From: Flavobacterium sp. | GTDB lineage: Bacteria; Bacteroidota; Bacteroidia; Flavobacteriales; Flavobacteriaceae | Direction of reading: 5' to 3' | Assembly (NCBI RefSeq): GCF_027490375.1 | Contig: NZ_JAIXYH010000057.1 | Coordinates: 1-33,153, forward strand | DNA: 33,153 bases | Made by a program: the position numbers and the translations under genes | Notes under the pieces: model-generated | Seen by the model: only the letters and a program-made list of their open reading frames with translations | Told to the model about the DNA's origin: nothing | The model's database searches: none | In this document: piece by piece, positions 25,895-32,895 of the stretch | How the letters are laid out: the number at the start of each line of letters is the position of its first letter | Position numbering within the stretch: the stretch's first letter is position 1

Positions 25895-25902
25895 CAAAAG
25901 TA
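25895..25902 (-). promoter_or_regulatory. -7 box (TACTTTTG) of the six-gene minus-strand operon
   Basis: Exact TAnnTTTG match on the minus strand, 15 nt before the oxidoreductase ATG. No other good promoter was seen inside the six-gene run, whose junctions are all within about 12 nt or overlapping. Confidence 0.6.
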
Positions 25903-25904
25903 AC

Positions 25905-26310
25905 ATTATACCCGTTGTGTTTTTAAATTCGCGTAAAGAAAAGCGCGTTTTTACACCCATTTACGGAAGAATAATTTCATTTTTATGCAGTTTCATTTTC
26001 TTTTTTTTGGCAATGCGCCGCAACAATCCTGCGCCAAAAACAATTTGTGCAAGCGGCGCCCGCGCTTTTTGCTGCAACTCCTCGCTTCCGATAGCTATCG
26101 GAATCGTGCCTCGTCGCTGTGGGGTTTCCGCGCCAATCGCTATTGCGGAATCGAGACGTCCGTGCGAGACAGGTCTTTTAGAAGCTAGTTTCTATCTTTA
26201 GAAATAATTTTTATCGACTTGATACGTTCTGTGTCAACCTATCCACCAAATTCTTTGAACTTCGACGTATTCTGCGGGCTTCAAAAAACGGGTTCTTGTG
26301 CGTGTCGAAT
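25905..26310. repeat. Intergenic palindromic and dispersed repeat region, first part
   Basis: No gene is supported. TTCCGATAGCTATCGGAA (26086-26103) is a perfect 18-bp palindrome. TTCCGC (26126-26131) and GCGGAA (26145-26150) form a second inverted repeat. GC-rich, structured DNA of this style is typical of flavobacterial REP-like elements. A block with ATTCTTTGAACTTCGACG (26249-26266) recurs, diverged, at about 26554-26600. An open frame on the plus strand here merely translates repeats. Confidence 0.6.
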
Positions 26311-26312
26311 CC

Positions 26313-26502
26313 TTAACCGCAAAGGACGCAAAGATTCTCGCAAAGTTCGCGAAGCAGTTTTTTTGTAGTATCAAGATTGGAGTTTTAAGAATTAGGATTA
26401 GAGGATTAAATATTAAGACTTCGTGTCGTTCACCACTTTACATATCATCTTTGCCCACCCGAACCCACGTATCGTCGGTGCCTGAGCCTGTCGAAGGCTG
26501 GC
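26313..26502. repeat. Composite dispersed intergenic repeat, right copy
   Basis: Same three-block order as 71-231: the CCGCAAAGGACGCAAAG block (26316-26361), the TTAAGAATTAGGATTAG-type block (about 26384-26423), and the TTCACCACTTTACATATC...GAGCCTGTCGAAGGC block (26429-26502). The element is diverged from the left copy by point changes and small indels but is plainly the same family. Confidence 0.8.
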
Positions 26503-26910
26503 ATGATTTTTCGATTATGACACGTCCTCTGCTTTCCGCTCTGGCGAAACATTCCACCAGATTCTGTGAACTTCTGTGTATTCTGCGCGCGTAAAAAAGC
26601 TGCTGTCTCAGCTTGTCGAAGGCTGGCGTTGTGTACATTGTGAAAAACTTTGTGAAACATTGTGCTCCAAGATTTTTTTCATCTCGAAATTTCGAAATCA
26701 CAAAAATTTTCCAATTTCCGGTTTTTCCGTAAAATTTATTTCTGGAATTTTCGTACGTGGGAATCGCTCCCCATCCCACCCGCCCCCATCAAAGCGAAGT
26801 TTTGAAAAAAAATCGACATACCATTACGGGTTTTCCGCATATTTTTTAAAAACGTCAATTCGAATTCAAAAACACACTTTTCTTGAATTAAAATAGGTCG
26901 AAAGTGATTG
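26503..26910. repeat. Intergenic repeat region, second part
   Basis: No gene is supported. A further copy of the TCAGCTTGTCGAAGGCTGGC motif lies at 26608-26627, and a diverged copy of the ATTCTGTGAACTTCTGTG block at about 26554-26600. TCGAAATTTCGA (26684-26695) is a perfect 12-bp palindrome. The rest to 26910 is A+T-rich with no recognised signal. Confidence 0.55.
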
Positions 26911-26917
26911 CTTGCCT

Positions 26918-26925
26918 TATTTTTG
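26918..26925 (+). promoter_or_regulatory. -7 box (TATTTTTG) of the phosphoesterase gene
   Basis: Exact TAnnTTTG match, 49 nt upstream of the phosphoesterase ATG. No clear -33 element. Confidence 0.55.
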
Positions 26926-26974
26926 AGCAATTAATTGAACTGCGGATTCCGCTTTTTTTAGCAACCGAAGCATT

Positions 26975-27487
26975 ATGAAAATTCTGGTTTTATCGGATAC
27001 TCACGGACATATCGACGAACGTATTTTAGAATACGCGTCAAAAGCCGACGAAGTTTGGCATGCAGGTGATATCGGAAACCTTTCGGTTGTCGATCAACTT
27101 GAAAAAGTGGCGAAACTTCGAGCAGTTTTCGGGAACATCGACGGACAGTCGGCTCGACTCCGGTTTCCGGAAAACAATTTTTTTGAAGTCGACGGTTTAA
27201 GTGTGTTTATCCGACACATTTGTGGTTATCCCGGAACTTACAATCAAATCACGCGGTCTTTAATTGAGACAAACAAACCAAAAATGGTGATTTGCGGACA
27301 TTCGCATATATTAAAAGTGATGAGAGATCCGAGATACCAGCACTTGCACATGAATCCCGGTGCCTGCGGAATCAGTGGCTTTCATCAAATTCGTACCATG
27401 CTCCGTTTTGAGATTGAAGCTGCTAAACCAACGAATCTAGAAGTAATCGAACTGGGCGCGCGACACATAAAAAAAAGTCCAGTGTAA
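26975..27487 (+). CDS. YfcE-like metallophosphoesterase
   Basis: A 170-residue stand-alone calcineurin-like phosphoesterase of the YfcE/MJ0936 type, a small cytoplasmic metal-dependent phosphodiesterase or phosphatase. Motifs in order are SDTHGH (7-12), HAGDIGN (about 31-37), VFGNIDG, CGHSHILK and NPGACG, all metal-ligand positions of the family. No signal peptide. The natural substrate is unknown. The stop codon lies in the loop of a hairpin that also acts as a terminator. Confidence 0.92.
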   Translation: MKILVLSDTHGHIDERILEYASKADEVWHAGDIGNLSVVDQLEKVAKLRAVFGNIDGQSARLRFPENNFFEVDGLSVFIRHICGYPGTYNQITRSLIETNKPKMVICGHSHILKVMRDPRYQHLHMNPGACGISGFHQIRTMLRFEIEAAKPTNLEVIELGARHIKKSPV

Positions 27488-27500
27488 CACCGGACTTTTC
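27469..27500. terminator. Bidirectional terminator spanning the phosphoesterase stop codon
   Basis: AAAAGTCC (27473-27480) pairs with GGACTTTT (27492-27499), and GTG (27482-27484) with CAC (27488-27490), around one A-C mismatch and the loop TAA (27485-27487), which is the phosphoesterase stop codon. A-run on the left and T-run on the right allow termination from both sides; the minus strand has eight T residues and probably works better, ending the convergent DUF4293 transcript. Confidence 0.85.
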
Positions 27501-27528
27501 TTCGCACTAATAAACTAAGTTTACAGGT

Positions 27529-27936
27529 TTACCTAATTCGATCAACAGATTTTACAAGATCTTCATCCCTTTTGATGGCCTTGTTGGCTAACGCCAAACA
27601 AACGATAGAAACAATAGGAAGGAAGCTCCCAATACCTTTCACAGAACCTAAAGGTCCTCCAGATAAATTTAGCAATCGATATACAAGTACTCCTAATAAA
27701 ATTACATGAATTAAAATGTTCAGACGACCAAGGACAAATTGCTGCTTACGATTCTTATAACTCAGCAAACTCACCACACTCAGCATGGCCGAAAGTCCAA
27801 ACAGCATACTAAATTCAATTTTGCTAAATGCAAAAATATCGCTTCCATTATCAACGTACATTGGAGATAAAAACGATACAACCGCCGACAATAAGAAGGC
27901 AATTATTAAATAAACAGTTTGTATGCGCTGTAACAT
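27529..27936 (-). CDS. DUF4293 family membrane protein
   Basis: A small protein of about 135 residues with four predicted transmembrane helices: IQTVYLIIAFLLSAVVSFL, IEFSMLFGLSAMLSVVSLL, LNILIHVILLGVLVYRLL and a last one around FLPIVSIVCLALA. This layout and the opening MLQRIQTVYL are typical of DUF4293, a Bacteroidota family of unknown function commonly beside rho. The frame extends to a GTG at 27954, but ATG at 27936 gives the family start and follows the -7 box properly. It is divergent from rho and convergent with the phosphoesterase. Confidence 0.85.
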   Translation of the reverse strand: MLQRIQTVYLIIAFLLSAVVSFLSPMYVDNGSDIFAFSKIEFSMLFGLSAMLSVVSLLSYKNRKQQFVLGRLNILIHVILLGVLVYRLLNLSGGPLGSVKGIGSFLPIVSIVCLALANKAIKRDEDLVKSVDRIR

Positions 27937-27956
27937 ATTTACTACTCTGAACACTG

Positions 27957-27964
27957 CAAATGTA
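27957..27964 (-). promoter_or_regulatory. -7 box (TACATTTG) of the DUF4293 gene
   Basis: Exact TAnnTTTG match on the minus strand, 20 nt before the ATG. It lies about 47 bp from the rho -7 box on the other strand, forming a divergent promoter pair. Confidence 0.6.
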
Positions 27965-28010
27965 TAAGCTCTTTTTTAAAAAAACCTTGTATTTACTAGA
28001 AATTAATTTG

Positions 28011-28018
28011 TAATATTG
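28011..28018 (+). promoter_or_regulatory. -7 box (TAATATTG) of rho
   Basis: One mismatch from TAnnTTTG, with TTG at 27987-27989 as a -33 element at a spacing of 21 bp. Transcription would give a leader of roughly 95-100 nt before the ATG at 28122. Confidence 0.5.
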
Positions 28019-28121
28019 CAGCACAAAGGCATAAGTACTTCATTTTATGTCTTTTGTTTCTAAAAATTCTAATCAACATTTTTTTACTCACAATTCCCTA
28101 TCTAAACTTATCCGGAAATCT

Positions 28122-29861
28122 ATGTTCGATAGTTCCAAACTAAAGGCAATGAAGCTGCCTGAGTTGCAAGAAATTGCAAAAGCTTCACAACAAATTAAAT
28201 ATCACGGTGTTAAAAAAGAAGCTCTAATTGAAAGTATTCTTGCTTTACAAAATCAGGATTCTAAAACCGCAGATGTAAAAGTTGAACCTAAAATCGAAAA
28301 ACGAGGTCGCAAGCGTAAGGATACTAATGCTGCGGGATCGCAAGTTCCGCTTTTCGACGAAGTTCCTGCTGAACAGCCTATTGCTGAACCCGCTAAGCCA
28401 GTTTCAGAAGCCAACGACAGTCAGGTAAACGAACCAGCAGTCTCGTACCAAAACAATAACGATCGCCAGAAGAATTTCAATAAAAAGAAATTTGAACCAA
28501 GAGCGCCAAAACCTTTTGGTAAACGTGCGGAACAGTTTTCGGAAAATACAGCTTCAAAAGCTGAAAACACTGATGCTGCTGAAGAAGCTACACCAGCCCC
28601 CGTTCAAGCTAAGTCTGCACCCTTTCAAAAAAATCTGAACGAGCAACGAAATAACTTCCAAAACCAAAATTCGCCTGCGAATAATGGTAACAATCCTAAC
28701 GGAAACTTTAAAAAGAAACCTGCGTACAAAGACGCCGATTACGAATTTGATGGCATCATCGAATCTGAAGGCGTTCTCGAAATGATGCCTGATGGATATG
28801 GTTTTCTTCGTTCTTCAGATTACAACTATTTGGCGTCACCAGACGATATATACCTTTCAACTTCACAAATACGGTTATTTGGTCTGAAAACAGGCGATAC
28901 GGTTAAAGGTGTGGTACGTCCGCCGAAAGAAGGAGAGAAGTTCTTTCCGTTAGTTAAAGTCCTTAAAATCAACGGACACGATCCGCAAATTGTTCGCGAC
29001 CGAATTGCTTTCGAGCACTTAACACCCGTTTTTCCTCAAGAGAAATTTCGTTTAGCCGAAAAACAAAGTTCTATTTCTACACGAATCATCGATTTATTTG
29101 CACCGATAGGTAAAGGGCAGCGTGGTATGATTGTCGCCCAACCGAAAACCGGTAAAACTATGCTTTTGAAAGACATTGCAAATGCCATCGCAGCCAATCA
29201 CCCCGAAGTTTATCTATTAGTATTGCTAATCGACGAGCGTCCGGAAGAGGTAACCGATATGCAGCGCTCTGTTCGCGGAGAAGTTATTGCATCGACCTTC
29301 GATCGCGAGCCGCAAGAACACGTGAAAATTGCAAATATCGTTCTTGAAAAAGCCAAAAGATTGGTAGAGTGCGGACACGACGTGGTTATCTTACTCGATT
29401 CAATTACTCGTTTAGCACGCGCATATAACACGGTACAACCTGCTTCGGGTAAAGTACTTAGCGGTGGTGTCGACGCAAATGCGCTTCAAAAACCAAAACG
29501 ATTTTTCGGTGCTGCTCGTAACGTTGAAAACGGCGGATCACTGTCGATTATCGCCACAGCACTTACCGAGACCGGATCTAAAATGGACGAAGTGATTTTT
29601 GAAGAGTTCAAAGGAACTGGAAATATGGAATTGCAATTAGATCGTAAAATTGCTAACAAGCGTATTTTCCCTGCGATTGACCTAATGTCGTCATCTACAC
29701 GTCGCGATGACATGCTACTCGACGAAAAAACATTGCAACGTATGTGGATAATGCGTAAATATTTGTCGGATATGAACCCGGTGGAGGCCATGGATTTTGT
29801 TAACGACAGATTCAAGAAAACCCGAAATAATGAAGAGTTTTTGATTTCGATGAACGATTAA
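28122..29861 (+). CDS. rho: Transcription termination factor Rho
   Basis: Rho is the hexameric RNA helicase that ends transcription at unstructured C-rich sites. The frame is open from an ATG at 28047, but [20 protein letters not shown] at 28122 is the usual Bacteroidota start, giving 579 residues. An N-terminal SAP-like helix region (1-45) is followed by a low-complexity insert rich in Asn, Gln, Lys, Glu, Ala and Pro (about 50-205), the RNA-binding cold-shock-like domain (about 205-285; [15 protein letters not shown]), Walker A PKTGKT (341-346), Walker [17 protein letters not shown] and the [21 protein letters not shown] segment. The insert is common in this phylum and absent from E. coli Rho. 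Confidence 0.95.
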   Translation: MFDSSKLKAMKLPELQEIAKASQQIKYHGVKKEALIESILALQNQDSKTADVKVEPKIEKRGRKRKDTNAAGSQVPLFDEVPAEQPIAEPAKPVSEANDSQVNEPAVSYQNNNDRQKNFNKKKFEPRAPKPFGKRAEQFSENTASKAENTDAAEEATPAPVQAKSAPFQKNLNEQRNNFQNQNSPANNGNNPNGNFKKKPAYKDADYEFDGIIESEGVLEMMPDGYGFLRSSDYNYLASPDDIYLSTSQIRLFGLKTGDTVKGVVRPPKEGEKFFPLVKVLKINGHDPQIVRDRIAFEHLTPVFPQEKFRLAEKQSSISTRIIDLFAPIGKGQRGMIVAQPKTGKTMLLKDIANAIAANHPEVYLLVLLIDERPEEVTDMQRSVRGEVIASTFDREPQEHVKIANIVLEKAKRLVECGHDVVILLDSITRLARAYNTVQPASGKVLSGGVDANALQKPKRFFGAARNVENGGSLSIIATALTETGSKMDEVIFEEFKGTGNMELQLDRKIANKRIFPAIDLMSSSTRRDDMLLDEKTLQRMWIMRKYLSDMNPVEAMDFVNDRFKKTRNNEEFLISMND

Positions 29862-30021
29862 AAACCAAACTTCACGAGATAAAATCGGCAACAAGATTTT
29901 AGCAAAAAAGGTACTTTAAGTCAAATTCGCATTTGTTTAAAGTTCATGTTATAGAAGTTAGTTTACCGGCTAATTTCCACTACCTTTGAAATGCAACTAG
30001 CTTGTTGTCGATTTCTTTTTT
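29862..30021. other. Intergenic gap after rho
   Basis: TAAAATC (29880-29886) and GATTTTA (29895-29901) form a 7-bp inverted repeat 18 nt after the rho stop, but no T-run follows, so a terminator cannot be claimed. The -7 box of the next gene is at 29981-29988. Confidence 0.4.
29981..29988 (+). promoter_or_regulatory. -7 box (TACCTTTG) of the M15 peptidase gene
   Basis: Exact TAnnTTTG match, 33 nt before the ATG at 30022; GTTA about 20 bp upstream is a weak -33 candidate. Confidence 0.6.
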
Positions 30022-30831
30022 ATGAAAAACCTCAATAGTCAAAAATCAGTATTAGCCTTACTTCCAGCTATTTATTTCGCTTTTTTCTCCTATGCAGAAA
30101 AGGAAAAGACCTTTCAAAAAAGAGCTACTCGTATCATAGGCAGCAGTTATAGTCAAAGTTCTCAATCGTTTAGTAGTGAGTACCTTTTAGGAAAGTTTAT
30201 TCCGGCTTCACATCCCGATTTTTCGATTATTCCTGAACAGTATTCCACAAAAAAAGATTTGTTTTTGCGTCGCGAAGTGTTAGACGCATTCCAACAAATG
30301 CATGCAAAAGCAGCGCAAGATGGAATCTCCCTAAAAATAATTTCTGCCACTCGAAACTTCTCGTATCAAAAGAAGATTTGGGAGAAGAAATGGCGCGGTC
30401 AAACGCTTGTTTCTGGAAAGAATCTTGCGATTACAGTCAAAAATCCGGTACATCGCGCAAAAATCATCATGAAATACAGCGCTATGCCTGGCACTTCCCG
30501 TCATCACTGGGGAACAGACATAGATATTAATAGCGTTTCACCTTCCTACTTCGAAACCCAAAAAGGAAAAAAGGAATATCAATGGCTGGTCAAACATGCA
30601 GCTACTTACGGATTTTGTCAGGTTTACAACGAAAAAGGCGCAAGTCGTTCCAGCGGTTATGAGGTTGAAAAATGGCATTGGAGTTATTTACCAACTGCGC
30701 GTAAACTGCTGCAAGAGTATAAAACAAAAATAACCGAGAAGAATATCTCCGGATTTTTAGGAGCCGAAACGGCAAAACAACTCCATGTGGTTGAAAACTA
30801 TGTTTTGGCAATAAACTCGAATTGTGATTGA
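30022..30831 (+). CDS. M15-family (VanY-like) D-alanyl-D-alanine carboxypeptidase
   Basis: A 269-residue zinc carboxypeptidase that trims the terminal D-alanine from peptidoglycan stem peptides. The metal motif SxHxxGxxxD is intact as SRHHWGTDID (159-168), with His161 and Asp168 as zinc ligands; Glu216 and His219 in EKWHW supply the catalytic base and third ligand. The SATRNFSYQKKIWEKKW segment is also typical. The N-terminus (about residues 8-25) is hydrophobic but not a textbook signal peptide, so export is likely rather than certain. Its vancomycin-resistance relatives share the fold, but in this genome context peptidoglycan maintenance is more plausible. Confidence 0.9.
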   Translation: MKNLNSQKSVLALLPAIYFAFFSYAEKEKTFQKRATRIIGSSYSQSSQSFSSEYLLGKFIPASHPDFSIIPEQYSTKKDLFLRREVLDAFQQMHAKAAQDGISLKIISATRNFSYQKKIWEKKWRGQTLVSGKNLAITVKNPVHRAKIIMKYSAMPGTSRHHWGTDIDINSVSPSYFETQKGKKEYQWLVKHAATYGFCQVYNEKGASRSSGYEVEKWHWSYLPTARKLLQEYKTKITEKNISGFLGAETAKQLHVVENYVLAINSNCD

Positions 30832-30882
30832 AAATTTTTTTAGCGGTTGAGTTTGTATACCAATAACTCAAGTGAAGTGTTT

Positions 30883-30890
30883 TACCTTTG
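30883..30890 (+). promoter_or_regulatory. -7 box (TACCTTTG) of the sigma54 regulator gene
   Basis: Exact TAnnTTTG match ending 23 nt before the TTG start at 30914. The regulator is therefore expected to be transcribed by the primary sigma factor, not sigma54. Confidence 0.6.
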
Positions 30891-30913
30891 CAATTCAGTT
30901 TTTATAACGCATT

Positions 30914-32257
30914 TTGAGAAAAATTTTAATTATAGACGACGAGGAGAAGCTACGCGGGTTGCTAGCTAGAATCATTAGCTTGGAAGGTTTCGAAGTACAT
31001 CAAGCTAGTGATAAAAAATCAGGACTTCGCAAATTAACACAAACCGACGTGGATGTGGTTTTATGCGACGTTAAGCTTCCCGATGCATTTGGAATTGATT
31101 TGGCGAAGGAAATTAAAACCAGTTCTCCAACTACTGAAGTTATATTGCTCACCGCTTACGGAAACATTCCCGATGGCGTTCAAGCGATAAAAAATGGCGC
31201 GTTCGATTATCTAACCAAAGGAGACGATAACAACAAGATAATTCCGTTATTATATCGTGCGTTAGAGAAAGTTGATTTATCGAAACGTGTTGCAAATCTG
31301 GAGCAACAACTTGGAAATAAACATTCGTTTGATAAAGTTATTGGTACATCAAAAGCAATAAAAGATGCTGTAGCCTTGGCGCAGCGAGTAGCAACGACCG
31401 ATACCACTGTTTTACTCACTGGAGAAACTGGAACTGGAAAAGAGGTTTTCGCACAAGCAATTCACCACGCCAGTAACCGATCCAAACATAATTTCGTGGC
31501 TTTAAATTGCTCTGCTTTTAGCAAAGAATTGTTAGAAAGCGAAATGTTTGGTCATCGCGCTGGAGCATTCACCGGTGCGATGAAAGATCAAAAAGGTCTT
31601 TTTGAAGCCGCCAATAACGGTACAATTTTCTTGGATGAAATCGGTGAAATGGCATTCGATCTACAAGCGAAATTGCTCCGAGTTTTGGAAACAGGAAGTT
31701 TTATTCGCGTAGGCGATTCAACTCCTACGAAAGTAAATGTACGCATTATCGCTGCCACCAATCGCGATCTAAATGATGAAATTCAAAGGGGTAATTTTCG
31801 TTCCGATTTGTTTTATCGTATTTCGGTTTTTCAAATTCATTTACCACCCTTACGCGAACGAAATTCCGATATTGAAGCACTCGCCAAACTGTTTTTAGAA
31901 CAAGCCTCAGCAAAAACAAACAAACGAATTATAACGGTCGATCCAAACTATTTTCAAGCCCTACAAGCGCATGAGTGGAAAGGGAATATCCGTGAATTGA
32001 AAAATGTTGTTGAAAGAAGCGTTATTTTAGCAGATTCGCAAATTACGATCGAGCATCTTCCAGCCGACTTTCAATTGCCAAGAACTGCAGTTGTAAAAAT
32101 TAAAACACTGTCGGCTTTTGAACTTGCAAGCGCAGAGAAAATTCACATTCAGAAAGTTCTTAATTACACAAACGGCAACAAAACAAAAACTGCTGAATTA
32201 CTCGGGGTTGCACTAACAACGCTGTATCGCAAAATCCAAGAATACGACCTTAAATAA
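30914..32257 (+). CDS. Sigma54-dependent response regulator (NtrC family)
   Basis: A 447-residue activator that remodels sigma54 RNA polymerase. The receiver domain (1-115) has the acidic pair Asp8-Asp9 and phospho-acceptor Asp52 in LCDVKLP. The AAA+ domain (about 140-380) has Walker A GETGTGKE (170-177), the sigma54-contacting loop GAFTGA (217-222), and Walker B TIFLDEIGEM. A Fis-type helix-turn-helix ends the protein (NGNKTKTAELLGVALTTLYRKIQEY). The start is TTG; no ATG precedes MRKILIIDDEE in frame. No kinase gene is adjacent, so its partner is encoded elsewhere. Confidence 0.94.
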   Translation: MRKILIIDDEEKLRGLLARIISLEGFEVHQASDKKSGLRKLTQTDVDVVLCDVKLPDAFGIDLAKEIKTSSPTTEVILLTAYGNIPDGVQAIKNGAFDYLTKGDDNNKIIPLLYRALEKVDLSKRVANLEQQLGNKHSFDKVIGTSKAIKDAVALAQRVATTDTTVLLTGETGTGKEVFAQAIHHASNRSKHNFVALNCSAFSKELLESEMFGHRAGAFTGAMKDQKGLFEAANNGTIFLDEIGEMAFDLQAKLLRVLETGSFIRVGDSTPTKVNVRIIAATNRDLNDEIQRGNFRSDLFYRISVFQIHLPPLRERNSDIEALAKLFLEQASAKTNKRIITVDPNYFQALQAHEWKGNIRELKNVVERSVILADSQITIEHLPADFQLPRTAVVKIKTLSAFELASAEKIHIQKVLNYTNGNKTKTAELLGVALTTLYRKIQEYDLK

Positions 32258-32304
32258 CTTTCAGATTAAATAGATAAGGCTATGTGAGTGATAAATAATT
32301 TTCC

Positions 32305-32312
32305 TATTTTTA
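32305..32312 (+). promoter_or_regulatory. Possible -7 box of the GxxExxY gene
   Basis: TATTTTTA is one mismatch from TAnnTTTG and ends 19 nt before the ATG at 32332. Confidence 0.4.
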
Positions 32313-32331
32313 GAATCTAAATTATTTATAT

Positions 32332-32745
32332 ATGCCATACAGTAAAACTTACCTCGATCAATTGACTTTCGATTTTATAGGCGCTGCGATAGACGTTCAT
32401 CGCGAATTAGGTCCCGGACTTATCGAAGGTGTATATCAAAAATGTTTAGAGCACGAATTACGTTTGAGGAAAATTTCTTACTCCTCGCAATTTAATGTTC
32501 CCATTTCATACAACGGTTTAGAATTAGATGCTAATTTGCGGTGCGATTTTCTAATAGAAAATACACTTCTAGTAGAAATTAAAGCAGTGGAAAGAATCTT
32601 GCCCGTTCACGAAGCACAGATTATTTCTTATCTAAAACTACTAAAATCTCCCAAAGGCATCTTGATTAATTTCAATGTTGTTAATTTATTTCGCGAAGGA
32701 CAAAAAACGTTTGTAACAGAACTTTACAGGAACCTGCCCGATTAA
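32332..32745 (+). CDS. GxxExxY family protein, predicted PD-(D/E)XK fold
   Basis: A 137-residue member of the GxxExxY family (Pfam PF13366, PDDEXK_3), whose fold relates to restriction-type nucleases but whose biological role is not established. The naming motif is Gly29-x-x-Glu32-x-x-Tyr35 in PGLIEGVYQK. The nuclease-like core is intact: Asp72 in CDFLIEN, then Glu82-x-Lys84 in LVEIKAVE, with Gln96 in the HEAQIISYLK helix. No signal peptide or membrane segment. It stands alone with its own weak promoter, and a 68-bp tandem repeat array starts 150 nt after its stop. Whether it acts on DNA, RNA or neither is unknown. Confidence 0.85.
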   Translation: MPYSKTYLDQLTFDFIGAAIDVHRELGPGLIEGVYQKCLEHELRLRKISYSSQFNVPISYNGLELDANLRCDFLIENTLLVEIKAVERILPVHEAQIISYLKLLKSPKGILINFNVVNLFREGQKTFVTELYRNLPD

Positions 32746-32895
32746 CTTCAGTTTTTTTCGTTTCAGAACAATCGATTAAGTAACGAAGAATTTTCACTTA
32801 TGAAGTGAACAGGTTGGTAATGCGCTTGTTTGGTTTGTTTTTGCACCAAATAGTTAGCTAGTATTTTCAAGTTACTTGAAAAGCTCAGTTTCTCG
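32746..32895. other. Intergenic stretch leading into the repeat array
   Basis: TTTTCAAG (32864-32871) and CTTGAAAA (32875-32882) form a perfect 8-bp inverted repeat with a 3-nt loop and no T-run. GGTTTGTTTTTGCACC (32832-32847) followed by AGTTAGCTAG weakly resembles the loop of the repeat units and may be a decayed unit out of phase; low confidence. Confidence 0.35.

Noticed and set aside
26313..26502. Insertion sequence
   Set aside because: No transposase frame and no clear terminal inverted repeats flank the composite repeat.
25917..26779. Open frames on both strands in the gene-free kilobase
   Set aside because: They translate REP-like and dispersed repeats, overlap each other, and lack start context or recognisable domains.
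28047..28121. Upstream ATG of rho as the true start
   Set aside because: The 25 added residues are low in family-like content, and [20 protein letters not shown] at 28122 matches the usual Rho start; 28047 cannot be fully excluded.
29880..29901. Terminator after rho
   Set aside because: A 7-bp A/T inverted repeat without a following T-run.
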